Assembly (NCBI GenBank): GCA_017506865.1
Contig: JAFCMP010000290.1
Span: 186,001 to 250,000, forward strand
Length of the DNA: 64,000 bases
DNA from: Tribonema minus
Lineage: Eukaryota; Sar; Xanthophyceae; Tribonematales; Tribonemataceae
Reading direction: 5' to 3'
Shown: positions 41,735-50,940 of the stretch, in pieces
How positions within the stretch are numbered: position 1 is the first letter of the stretch
Layout of the letters: each line of letters opens with the position of its first letter
Made by a program: the position numbers and the translations under genes
Notes under the pieces: generated by a model
The model's input: only the letters and a program-made list of their open reading frames with translations
Databases searched by the model: none
Told to the model about the DNA's origin: nothing

Positions 41735-43087
41735 TCAAGATGCACTGGTAATACACATGGCGCATAAAAGAGCTGCTGCCGTCTGTGTCTCACAAATGTC
41801 AGCGCAATATGCGCTAAGCACAGCCCGATTGCTGGTGGGAGACAATGCTGTGCTAATGTCAGCACCGCCGCGCCTCCCCGCTGTTGCTGAGTCTGGCGGC
41901 TGCGCGCCATCGCCACGCCTCTCCTTGCTCGCATGCCGCCTGTGCAGCGCCTTATGCCGCGCCTGCCAGTCGCGGAGGCGCTGCCGCTCCTCAGCCGTAT
42001 GCGCCGACCAGTACTCCCGCCGCTTCTGCTGCCGCCGCGAGAGCGGCCGTCCCAAGCTGCTGCCTGCGGCGCGCATGCTGCGCCGCGCAGCGCTGATGCC
42101 GGCGCGCTGTTGCATCGGCACCGTCGCCGTCGCCGAGCTCGCCGCACCAGTGCCGCCACCCTGGTGGCGTGCGCCGCCGCCGCCGCCTTGATGGCGTGCG
42201 CCGCTGCCACCGCCTCGCGCGCCGCCGCTGCCGCCCCGCGCGCCGCCGCTACCGCCGTCGCGTGCGCCGCTGCAGCCGCCGCCGCTGCCGCCGCCGCGCG
42301 CGCCGCCGCTACTGTCGCCGCCGCCACTGCCGCGCGCTGGGAGCGGGGCCGCAGTGTCGCCACTGTCACACGCGCCACTGCGTGCGCGCAGCGGTGAAAG
42401 CGCCGCTGTCGCCGGGGCCAAAAGCGCAGCTGCGGTGCCGCCGCTGTTGTGCCCGCCGATGTCGCATGCAGGCACAGCTGCATGCGCCGCCGTTGTCGGC
42501 GCTGAGAGCACGACTGCAGTGCCGCTGCTGCCAAGCGCGCCACTGCTGCATGCTTGCGATGTTGGAAGCGCCTCCGTCGGCGCTGAGCGTGCGGCACATA
42601 CGCCGCCGCTGTTGTTGGCGCAGCTGTTGGTGCCCGCGTTGCCATCGGCTGCGCGCGCCGACGCCAGCACTGTAGCCATTCTCGCAGCATCCTCCTCCAG
42701 CTCCGACACCCGACTCCGCAGCTGCAACAGCGCTGCTGAATCAGCAGCGCATTGCCGCTCCAGCTCTCGCTGCGCTGCTGCCTCAGCCTTCTTGCTTTGC
42801 TGTAGCCGCTCTTGCAGGATGCTGACTCTCTGCTGCTCCTCAGCGACTCCCTGTGTGGCTTCTGCAAGGCACGTGCTGAGCCGGCGTCGCTCCTCCTGCA
42901 GTTTGACCTCCGCAGAGACAAAATAGGTCATTGCGCTGAGCACCTCACCAAGCTTTTCCCCCACGTCCCTGTCTCCGGTGATGTAAAACCATTCCGAGGC
43001 TGAGCCCCAACGTCCCTTCTTGAGCAGCCGGGTGTACACGCTAAGCGCTTCAGCCCGACTCGCAACAGCACGTTTCCCCCCCACCAT
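41735..43087 (-). CDS. Coiled-coil, Gly/Ser/Ala-rich ORF of the nested element
   Basis: 450 codons from an ATG at 43087, about 0.4 kb inside the 5' LTR of unit A. The N-terminus is folded-looking (WGSASEWFYITGDRDVGEKL), then a strong coiled coil (LQEERRRLSTCLAEATQG ... LQERLQQSKKAEAAAQREL, about residues 55-130). A low-complexity Gly/Ser/Ala region follows, and a basic stretch (REYWSAHTAEERQRLRDW). No protease, RT or integrase motif. The position and coiled coil fit a Gag-like structural protein of a non-autonomous element, but similarity to known Gag is not visible. The high GC and reciprocal open frames on the plus strand are shadows. Confidence 0.6.
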   Translation of the reverse strand: MVGGKRAVASRAEALSVYTRLLKKGRWGSASEWFYITGDRDVGEKLGEVLSAMTYFVSAEVKLQEERRRLSTCLAEATQGVAEEQQRVSILQERLQQSKKAEAAAQRELERQCAADSAALLQLRSRVSELEEDAARMATVLASARAADGNAGTNSCANNSGGVCAARSAPTEALPTSQACSSGALGSSGTAVVLSAPTTAAHAAVPACDIGGHNSGGTAAALLAPATAALSPLRARSGACDSGDTAAPLPARGSGGGDSSGGARGGGSGGGCSGARDGGSGGARGGSGGARGGGSGARHQGGGGGARHQGGGTGAASSATATVPMQQRAGISAARRSMRAAGSSLGRPLSRRQQKRREYWSAHTAEERQRLRDWQARHKALHRRHASKERRGDGAQPPDSATAGRRGGADISTALSPTSNRAVLSAYCADICETQTAAALLCAMCITSAS

Positions 43088-43493
43088 TTTGCTTCCAGTA
43101 AAAGGTGTTAAGGTGCTGCTGAATAGTAGATGAGCACGTGCTGCCAGAAAGGTGGCAGTATGCTGAAGCAGCAGCTGCTGCTGCTGCTAAGTAGTGGAGA
43201 GCCGAAGGGCGCCTTACGACGAGCACGCCCCCAGCTATAGAAATCCCGAAAACTCTGCTGTCGCCGTTTACAGCTGCTGCTGCTGACCGGAACTCCGTGT
43301 GTGGCTGGTTCTGAAGCCCCTGGATCCACCGAGTGCTGTAAGTGGCCCCTTAAGGACGCCAGTAGACGGCACAGCTAATGGTGCAGAAGTTTGAACCCCA
43401 GCCACCTCAGGTTGCGTGCAGCAGAGGTGCCGACGGAAACAGCGAAAGCCGTGTGTTGGAGCACTATCCGAAATAGTACTGGACAGGTCAGCA

Positions 43494-43510
43494 CCTGCCG
43501 AGATCAGCCA
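43494..43510 (-). promoter_or_regulatory. Primer binding site of nested unit A
   Basis: TGGCTGATCTCGGCAGG, one base inside the 5' LTR of unit A. It begins with TGG, as expected for pairing to a tRNA CCA end. Unit B lacks it. Confidence 0.7.
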
Positions 43511-43511
43511 T

Positions 43512-43793
43512 TGTGGTGGTGTGCCAACCACAGAGGGTGAAAGTGTGTGAGACTCAGCCTCAACCTTGACTTGAAACAGCCGGAAATGCCCACTGCCTGG
43601 TGCCGTGGGAGGTGGACCGGAGCGCCCTCCCCAAGTGCAATATCACCCTGATATGCAAGCGTGGCTAAACAGGTAGAAGCAGAAGAAGCTGTGCCATGTT
43701 GAAGGTTAAAGTCGTGTCTGATTATTGCACAAAAGGCATTCGCAATGCAAGCCCTACTTCAACTACTGCTCCACCTAGGGTTGCCTCACTACA
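43512..43793 (-). repeat. Nested element LTR 2 (shared by units A and B)
   Basis: 282 bp, between the two internal regions, so it serves as the 5' LTR of unit A and the 3' LTR of unit B. Confidence 0.9.
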
Positions 43794-45388
43794 ATCGCCC
43801 CCTGCATGGCTCTTCCACTCCACAAGTCGAAAGCCATGCACTCATGTGAGGCGCCCTCGATACTACACATGCAATACTGCTACAAAATGCAATGCAAGCA
43901 CGGCTGTCATCCACGACCGCCGAAACTCTCAAATAACACGGGCATATGGCATATACCAGCAAACCTCCGCCACCAACAAGTCTCAGAAAGACTGTGGCGC
44001 GTCTGGCTGGAGTGGCAACTACATTGTTGCAAAACAACACATGACCTAACGCTGCAACAGACAAACTAACGAGCAAGCAACTGGCTCTGCTGCTATATGC
44101 GCCCCCGACATGTTGGCACTGCGCAACCAACGCAAGCAAGCGCACCACCATTCTACAACTACTGTAGTATGTACGCCCCCGACATGTTGGCACTGCGCAC
44201 TTATCCCCCCCCCCGCGTTTGTGTAACACACGCAAAAGAAGTGCGCATGTACAGCTGAAACAAAACTAAGGGTGGGCGGGTGGGTTTGTGCGCCCAGGTG
44301 GTCAATGCAACGCATTTCGACCTGTACGACAATCGCCCCCAGACACTACACTGCTGATGGTATGTAAGCGGTGTGGTGTCTAAACGTACAGGCTCAACAG
44401 TGAACCTGCAAACAAGCGCCCCCATGAGCCAAACCGCTCAAGATGCACTGGTAATACACATGGCGCATAAAAGAGCTGCTGCCGTCTGTGTCTCACAAAT
44501 GTCAGCGCAATATGCGCTCAGCACAGCCCGATTGCTGGTGGGAGACAATGCTGTGCTAATGTCAGCACCGCCGCGCCTCCCCGCTGTTGCTGAGTCTGGC
44601 GGCTGCGCGCCATCGCCACGCCTCTCCTTGCTCGCATGCCGCCTGTGCAGCGCCTTATGCCGCGCCTGCCAGTCGCGGAGGCGCTGCCGCTCCTCAGCCG
44701 TATGCGCCGACCAGTACTCCCGCCGCTTCTGCTGCCGCCGCGAGAGCGGCCGTCCCAAGCTGCTGCCTGCGGCGCGCATGCTGCGCCGCGCAGCGCTGAT
44801 GCCGGCGCGCTGTTGCATCGGCACCGTCGCCGTCGCCGAGCTCGCCGCACCAGTGCCGCCACCCTGGTGGCGTGCGCCGCCGCCGCCGCCTTGATGGCGT
44901 GCGCCGCTGCCACCGCCTCGCGCGCCGCCGCTGCCGCCCCGCGCGCCGCCGCTACCGCCGTCGCGTGCGCCGCTGCAGCCGCCGCCGCTGCCGCCGCCGC
45001 GCGCGCCGCCGCTACTGTCGCCGCCGCCACTGCCGCGCGCTGGGAGCGGGGCCGCAGTGTCGCCACTGTCACACGCGCCACTGCGTGCGCGCAGCGGTGA
45101 AAGCGCCGCTGTCGCCGGGGCCAAAGGCGCAGCTGCGGTGCCGCCGCTGTTGTGCCCGCCGATGTCGCATGCAGGCACAGCTGCATGCGCCGCCGTTGTC
45201 GGCGCTGAGAGCACGACTGCAGTGCCGCTGCTGCCAAGCGCGCCACTGCTGCATGCTTGCGATGTTGGAAGCGCCTCCGTCGGCGCTGAGCGTGCGGCAC
45301 ATACGCCGCCGCTGTTGTTGGCGCAGCTGTTGGTGCCCGCGTTGCCATCGGCTGCGCGCGCCGACGCCAGCACTGTAGCCATTCTCGT
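43794..45388 (-). pseudogene. Truncated internal region of nested unit B
   Basis: Almost identical to 41091-42687 of unit A, but it lacks the A segment from about 42688 to 43511. That missing part holds the primer binding site and the start of the coiled-coil ORF. Only the Gly/Ser-rich C-terminal 314 codons remain (45382-44438). The join to LTR 3 lies at CGAGAATGG. Confidence 0.85.
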
Positions 45389-45670
45389 TGTGGTGGTGTG
45401 CCAACCACAGAGGGTGAAAGTGTGTGAGACCCAGTCTCAACCTTGACTTGAAACAGCCGGAAATGCCCACTGCCTGGTGCCGTGGGAGGTGGACCGGAGC
45501 GCCCTCCCCAAGTGCAATATCACCCTGATATGCAAGCGTGGCTAAACAGGTAGAAGCAGAAGAAGCTGTGCCATGTTGAAGGTTAAAGTCGTGTCTGATT
45601 ACTGCACAAAAGGCATTCGCAATGCAAGCCCTACTTCAACTACTGCTCCACCTAGGGTTGCCTCACTACA
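45389..45670 (-). repeat. Nested element LTR 3 (5' LTR of unit B)
   Basis: 282 bp, directly followed in element sense by truncated region B. On its outer side it abuts the interrupted gag. Confidence 0.9.
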
Positions 45671-46872
45671 CAGTCATCATATTTGGTTGTGAGGGCAGCT
45701 ACGCGCTGGTCATAGGTGAGGGTGTCCCAGCCCGTGGTAACTCCGTCAATAGTGGCAGAGAGCCCAGACACCTCAGAACGCTTGTCTGCAGGGATGGCAG
45801 CATCAAGAGCAACAGACCAATACTCCCTCTTCACGCCCCACTGCTGCCACATGCGTTCACGTGAGGAAAGCGCAGATGTCAGCTGCAGCGGTTCAAGGCA
45901 TCATGTGGAGGGGAGTTTGGCGATGATGTTCAGCTGTGCAACGCGCTCCCTGTCAGGATCGCGGGAGGGTGCGTCGCGAGGAGCGTCGTGGGCAGGCAAG
46001 GGGTTAGCAATACCTGCGCGAGCGTTGCGCTTGGCGGCGATGGCGTTTACGACCTCTTCAGCGGTAGCGCCACCGTTGAGGAGGTTTAGGGCGTGAGTAG
46101 CTAGCTCGCGTAAGATGACCAGCTGAGCGCTGCTGGCCTCGCGGGGTGCCCTGTAAGTGACCAGCGCAGCGTCGAACTCTGACTTGTCAGCAGAGAGAGC
46201 AGTGAGCTGCTCGCGGATGTCGGCACGCTCAGCGTCAGTGGCGGCCTTGACGAGAGACTTCTGAGCGCGCTGGATGTCGGCGTCCACGCACATCAGAGCA
46301 ACCTTGAGCCGGTTCACGGCGTCAGAGGCTTGGCGCGACTCCTCTACGAGGGAGGTGTGCTCAGCGCGCAATGACACAAATAGCTCTTTGACCGCCACCG
46401 GAGCGTCTGTTGGGGGGCCGGGGATGAGAGCAATGGCCTGGGATGCGCGAACAAGCTCCCTGATGGTGGTGTCCTGTGCGCGACCAGGAGCGGGAGGAGT
46501 GGAAAGTGTATCTTTGCTGCGGCTCACCGGGTTTCGCGCGGTGCGCTCGCTGCGTCCATCACCCTCCGAGGCGGAGTTGTCCGCGCCAGAGCGTGCACGG
46601 GGACGGCCAGCGGCTTCCTCCGCCTGCTTGGCAGCGGCTTCAGCGGCGGCAGCGGCAGTGGGCGAGCGCGAAGTGGTTGCAGGGGCTGCGGCTCTGGCGG
46701 CGGCGGCAGCGGCACGCCTGCCATTGCCCCTGCGCTCGGCTCCCTGGATCCCAGCTGCATTACCACTCTCATTGTTTGCCATCTGCTGAGGTGAGAAAGT
46801 AGGGAGAGGGTGAGCTCCAAGACTTTGGTGCATGTAGTCAGTGGTGGTTTTAATGCTCATGCGTGTGGTCAT
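45653..46872 (-). pseudogene. gag: Gypsy Gag N-terminal part, with in-frame stop and nested insertion
   Basis: Starts at 46872, or more likely at the ATG before ANNESGNAAG (about 46782). It runs through an Ala-rich region, SQAIALIPGPPTDAPVAVKE and a long helical segment (KSLVKAATDAERADIREQLT). An in-frame TGA at 45903-45901 interrupts it. The same frame continues through REYWSVALDAAIPADKRSEV to KYDD, where the nested element sits. The next gag codons are at 40757 and below (WTARHTARDEW). In combination this is a typical helix-rich capsid-like Gag followed by the zinc finger in the methyltransferase ORF. The stop could be a dead mutation or a sequencing error. Confidence 0.7.
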
Positions 46873-47566
46873 GAACCAACAGGAGCAGCGGGCACAGCAT
46901 CACATGTGCACTTTGCTGCCAGTAAACCACTCCTCCCCCCATTGCGATATGATGCTGGGGTCGCTGCGAGATGAATGGTGCATGTGAAGTCCACAGCCCT
47001 ACCACCAAAGCCGTGGCGGCGTCATGACATGCAACACGGGTGGCCACCTGTACGCCTCGCATCTTGAGCGTGGAGAGGGCAGTGCCAGCGTCCGACGGCA
47101 GCTGGCGCGGCAGACAGTCTCTGTCAGGGCTGCCCTACTGACTACATCACGTCAACATTCAAGGCTCGTTGAGTCGATCATGGCAATGTGCGAGCACCTG
47201 GGTGCTGTCGGGACACACATGTGCGCATGCCTGCTTGAGCAACACATGAGAGCAGCCGCGGGAGACTGCACGAGCCAGTGAATGTCGTCTGCTTCGCGCA
47301 AACACACACACACACAAATAACTAGTGCCGCTTCGCTTCGAAGGCGGAGCGTCCTACTTGAGGTTAGCTGGCCACGAGAGGCGGCCACGATGTGTACGTT
47401 TGTGCTGTTCTACGCTACGCTGTGCTAACCCTTAAGCCTACGGAGGGCGGTCGAGCTTAGCGTGGCTCCGCCATTGAGGCAGACGACCGTGCACAACGCT
47501 GTCAAGCGTTGCGAGGCCTCGCAGCTAAGGCGGAGGACACGCACAAGCGCCTGCTTCGAGTGCCAC
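46873..47566 (-). other. Gypsy 5' untranslated leader
   Basis: About 0.7 kb between the primer binding site and gag. No coding evidence; it should hold the packaging and leader functions. It contains a short CA microsatellite (around 47303-47316). Confidence 0.6.
47550..47565 (-). promoter_or_regulatory. Gypsy primer binding site
   Basis: TGGCACTCGAAGCAGG, one base after the 5' LTR. The TGG start fits pairing with a tRNA CCA terminus. The specific tRNA is not identified. Confidence 0.7.
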
Positions 47567-47866
47567 TGTTTTAGGAGAGCTTAGCGGTGTGCTACAGCAT
47601 GCTAACTTACCTTGTTGTCGGCGGAGGCCTGTGGAGGTGGGGGTGTCCTCAGCTATAGCTGTCTTGTGCCAGGAGGGAGAGATGAGGAGAAGAAGTGAGT
47701 GTGCAGCTGCCTTTTTGGCAAGTTGCAATTGGATCCTCGGCACAATCCAGGGGATCTGACTCAGGAGTAACATGTATGAAACCCTGCATCATCACCCGAC
47801 ATACCAGGGGTATGCCCTAATAATGGCATCATCAGACACGGATACCACAATGTACAATCCGTAACA
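47567..47866 (-). repeat. Gypsy 5' LTR
   Basis: 300 bp, partner of 31983-32282. It adjoins an unrelated minus-strand coding fragment at 47867. Confidence 0.9.
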
Positions 47867-48222
47867 GATATTCCTGGTGCACTTGATGCGTCGCCAAAAA
47901 CCGAGCTACCTGCGACGCGCTGATCCCCCAGTTTTTTGTGCGCATGTACGACAGCAGCCGTTGGCGCCCCAGCGATGCTGGCATGGCGGCGAATTCTCGC
48001 TCCAGCACATCAAAAACCAATGGCTGTTCCACGACGACTCTACCCCTGTACAGGGGGATGCCGTCCTCGATCTGCAGTCCGTCGAATGGAAAGCGAGCTT
48101 CAATGTCGGCGAGGTCCCGGAATTTGAATCGGGCCAGCGTGAAGTCTCTGCGCTGCTGCTCCGGGTCGGCAGATGGCCTGTCGCCGCTCAGGTCTCGCGC
48201 TTTTGCTATCGCCTCTTCGGCC
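47867..48222 (-). pseudogene. Integrase-like N-terminal fragment cut by the gypsy LTR
   Basis: Reading from an ATG at about 48222, the frame gives MAEEAIAKARDLSGDRPSAD, then FRDLADIEARFPFDGLQIED and LLSYMRTKNWGISASQVARF followed by LATHQVHQEY, ending at the LTR boundary. The helix-turn-helix-like segment and H..HQ ending recall the zinc-binding N-terminus of retrovirus-like or Polinton-like integrases. This is a pattern impression only. The rest of the gene is not found on the other side of the gypsy element. Confidence 0.35.
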
Positions 48223-48297
48223 ATGGATCTGTCATGGCTTGCACAACAAAATAATTTGCAAGATGCCTCGCGCAACCATGAGCTGCCAGAAGGTTTG

Positions 48298-48704
48298 AAT
48301 TGCCTAAAACGGGACTTGAATTTAAAACGGGACCCACAGGGGTGAACTCTGGAATTGGACTTTCCTCAGTTGTGATGATGTGAGTGTAATAGTCATGCCT
48401 AGAAATAAATAATTAGAAGAAAGATTTTTTTTTACGGTCAGGATCTTGAGATATACCATGTTGAACTTGGACTTGGACATTAACCTCAACTGTGAACTTT
48501 GGCTAAGTACAGAAGTTCAACTCTAAATTGAAGTTTGAAAGTGCTCAGTGCTCATCACGGAACCCAAAACAACTTCAACACTGGTCACTTCACCTAATAA
48601 CCTCAACAACATGTTGAAATTGAGCGGCGAACGCAACCAGACTTCGCCAAAGTGGTTTGATGCTGGGTCCCGTTTTCCCAATTCAAGTCCCGTTTTAGTG
48701 AATT
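48298..48704. mobile_element. MITE-like element, copy 2
   Basis: About 80 percent similar by eye to 1837-2259, with the same AAAACGGGAC-type terminal inverted repeats and the same interior words (TTAACCTCAACTGTGA, AGACTTCGCCAAAGTGG). GAATT is present at both ends and may be the target duplication or part of the inverted repeat. Confidence 0.6.
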
Positions 48705-49956
48705 CAATCCTCAGACTGAGTGTGCAATGCAACCCGGCGGCGCAGCGCTCCAAGCGTTGCTGCGGCAACCTGGCCAGTTCAGGTTTGCAGCCCTGCGTTC
48801 ACTTCTATTGTGTCCCAATGGGATCCACTCCTCTCATCCGCGACCCTGAAAGCCAAAAAGCAACCGAGCACCTATGCTATAGTGAGGTCAGTCAAGACAC
48901 CCAACTTGATCAGGATCAATATCAACTTCAACAAGTGAGTAGTCAGCAGATGCCCCTGACATACGGCTACAACATGACATAACCCAACTTCAATACCACA
49001 GTGACTTCTGCCCTGGAGACTTTACTACTGGACAAGGTCCTCGGTTGCTTTTGGCTTTCAGGGTGGCGGACGGGCGGAGCGGATGCTACCATGATGGCAT
49101 GATGATGGCATGCTTGTTAGCGCGCTAGCCATGCAGCACCCTCCTTGCTCAAGTTCCTGCAGCCGCTGGGGACCGCAACCAGCGTGTGCGCTGTGCCACT
49201 GCAGCCCGCTCAGCGCTGCACGACGAACGCGATGGCCATGTTGCTACAGGCAAGGACAAGACCATGCTTGCGCAGGCTGCGACAATCTGTCAGTCTGAGA
49301 AACGTGCAGTGCATGTTCAGTGCAGACACGGCGCATGCACGCAGTGCATGTGACTTCAGTCACAGACTTGTCAACTATGATAATCGTATAAGCATGGGTC
49401 AAGCACTTCACCTTTCCGCGCACAGCTCTGGGCACAACATTCCAGTACACCGGTCGACTTCAGTCACGTCCTCTTTGTATGCTGCATGGTAAACGCACCA
49501 AAAACAGGTAGACAAACTACCGCGTCCATGCCGTTTGTAGGAAACAATGTCTGACTCGCCTGAAATCCGACCTGTCAGCTGCAGCGCACCGGACGAGTGG
49601 CGCAATTACCAATGTGCCTCACACGGTTGTGTGAAACCGCCGGCATAGCTCCTTGTCGCCGGCCGTCCACTCTGCAGCTGCTGCTGTAGCCTGAGTACGC
49701 GCATCGGCCTCGCGCAACGGCCGTCTGTGCGGCAATGGTCACCGTGCACCTGGTTGCCATCCGGTGGTGACGCAAGCTGCGCGGCAAGCGGCGACGCAGC
49801 CGGCGACCTCACCGGGAGCGTTGCACCAGAGTGTCGCTTCGTGCCACTAGCGCGTTAGCGGTGCGGCGGGCAGCTCAAAACCACGGTCGGTCAACATGAA
49901 ATATTATATGTTGCTGCTGGCATCACTGACAGAGTCCACAGGCTGAAAAATTTAAA
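48705..49956. other. Intergenic with a dispersed repeat at 48858-49030
   Basis: Relative of the repeat at 13760-14095 in the first part; the remainder shows nothing coding. This should contain the promoter of the KilA-N-like gene, but no element is distinguishable. Confidence 0.45.
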
Positions 49957-50940
49957 ATGGAACTGGCTGATATCCCCGCCGCCATTCGCATCGATCTCGC
50001 TTCGGGGATGGGCAGCGTGCTTGATGTCATACGCCTCGTGAATCCTGAGATACCCTCAAACCAGGCGTCTTCCACCTTCAAGAGGCTGGCAACAGAGTTG
50101 CCAGACGTGGCGTCGTCCTGCTGCCAACTCCGACTCAACGGCAGTGGCAAACTCACTCCGTGCGCTGACGCACGAACGCTGGTGGAAATTGTTTGGTCGC
50201 TGCCTGGCAAGCCAGCCCGCGCATATCGGCGTACTTCGGCGACGATTGTGTGCCGCGTTCTTGGCGGGGATGTCAGCTTGGTCGATGAGGTTGAGGGGCG
50301 GTGCCGTGCGCTGCAGGCGACAGAAGTGGGTCGCGCCGCGCAAGACTTCCTGATCGGTGACGGAAGCGTCGAAGTGTCGAGGGAGCTGTCTGCGGAGCTA
50401 CAGTTGGCCACTCCCGAGCAGCGGACCTTGTTTGTTGCGAGTTGGATGCATGAGCGCAGACTGGCGCTGATCGACCGTGAGAAGACTCAGCAGCTGGCTT
50501 TGATCAAGAATGGTTTTGACCTCCTCGGCAGTTTCGGTGTCGCTGACGCGCGTGACAGGATCGCCTTCGGAGACCTGGTGCGCCGTGTTGTACAGCCCCC
50601 TGCACATGATGACGGCGCACTCATTGTCGCACGGCCGATGAGCGAGGATGACCCGAGCGTGGCGACGCCCTTGGCGCAGGTTGCGCACCGAGGCCCCGAA
50701 ATAAGCATGCACTCGGTCGCAGCCGAGATGGGTGTCCGCATCAAGGCAGGCACCGAGTGTTTGATCGGGAAGAAGGTGAAGGCTTTGTACGCCATCAAGT
50801 ACGGCACCGCTGCGGCTGCGGCGATCCCAAAGCGAAATATTCCTTTTCGGGGCCAGATATTCGCTGAGAACACATACTGGAAGCGCGACCAGGACCTCAT
50901 GGAGGAGGCGATCCGCACGGTAACCATGCTGAACCGCTGA
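49957..50940 (+). CDS. KilA-N/BRO/MSV199-like DNA-binding protein
   Basis: Single-exon 327-residue protein; ATG after an A/T-rich GAAAAATTTAAA. The central block LVEIVWSLPGKPARAYRRTS followed by ATIVCRVLGGDVSLVDEV (about 75-112) matches the helix-rich core seen in KilA-N/BRO/MSV199-family proteins of large DNA viruses and in algal genomes. A helical linker (ERRLALIDREKTQQLALIKN) and a conserved-looking end with KYGTA...PKRNIPFRGQIFAENTYW (about 275-310) follow. The family binds DNA and is usually of viral or mobile-element origin. The downstream neighbour is the protelomerase-like gene on the same strand, 1.4 kb away. TGTAA at 51241-51245 may be its poly(A) signal. Domain identity is from pattern recall, not from a search. 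Confidence 0.65.
   Translation: MELADIPAAIRIDLASGMGSVLDVIRLVNPEIPSNQASSTFKRLATELPDVASSCCQLRLNGSGKLTPCADARTLVEIVWSLPGKPARAYRRTSATIVCRVLGGDVSLVDEVEGRCRALQATEVGRAAQDFLIGDGSVEVSRELSAELQLATPEQRTLFVASWMHERRLALIDREKTQQLALIKNGFDLLGSFGVADARDRIAFGDLVRRVVQPPAHDDGALIVARPMSEDDPSVATPLAQVAHRGPEISMHSVAAEMGVRIKAGTECLIGKKVKALYAIKYGTAAAAAIPKRNIPFRGQIFAENTYWKRDQDLMEEAIRTVTMLNR

Larger units (their letters stand above)
40758..45670 (-). mobile_element. Nested non-autonomous LTR retrotransposon array (three LTRs, two internal regions)
   Basis: Inserted in the gypsy gag. Element sense is minus: 5' LTR 45670-45389, truncated internal region B, LTR 43793-43512, full internal region A, LTR 41090-40809, then a 48-bp extra piece (40808-40761). 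Each LTR is 282 bp, TGTAGTGAGG...CACCACCACA. A primer binding site TGGCTGATCTCGGCAGG (43510-43494) and a purine tract (AGGGGGCGAT, ending at 41091) fit this orientation. Removing 40758-45670 joins the two halves of gag in frame. CAG is present on both sides (40758-40760 and 45671-45673). No pol genes are present. Confidence 0.88.
31983..47866 (-). mobile_element. Ty3/gypsy LTR retrotransposon carrying a C5-cytosine DNA methyltransferase, with a nested insertion
   Basis: The 300-bp LTRs at 47567-47866 (5') and 31983-32282 (3') begin TGTTACGG and end CTAAAACA in element sense. The putative primer binding site TGGCACTCGAAGCAGG (47565-47550) follows the 5' LTR after one base. The polypurine tract GAAGAAGGGGGAGC (32296-32283) abuts the 3' LTR. 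In element order: leader, gag (46872-45653), a nested element (40761-45670), the gag zinc finger and methyltransferase ORF, pol (38666-33885), and a frameshifted integrase C-terminus with extra modules (33960-32476). Without the nested DNA the element is about 11 kb. The flanks show no target-site duplication. Confidence 0.9.

Noticed and set aside
41670..45446. Large Ala/Arg-rich frames on both strands of the nested element
   Set aside because: They result from GCC/GCG trinucleotide-rich DNA, which is open in several frames. Only the frame with an ATG, coiled coil and correct position was kept.
23118..45670. Both the copia and the nested element have 282-bp LTRs
   Set aside because: The LTR sequences are unrelated, so equal length is coincidence.
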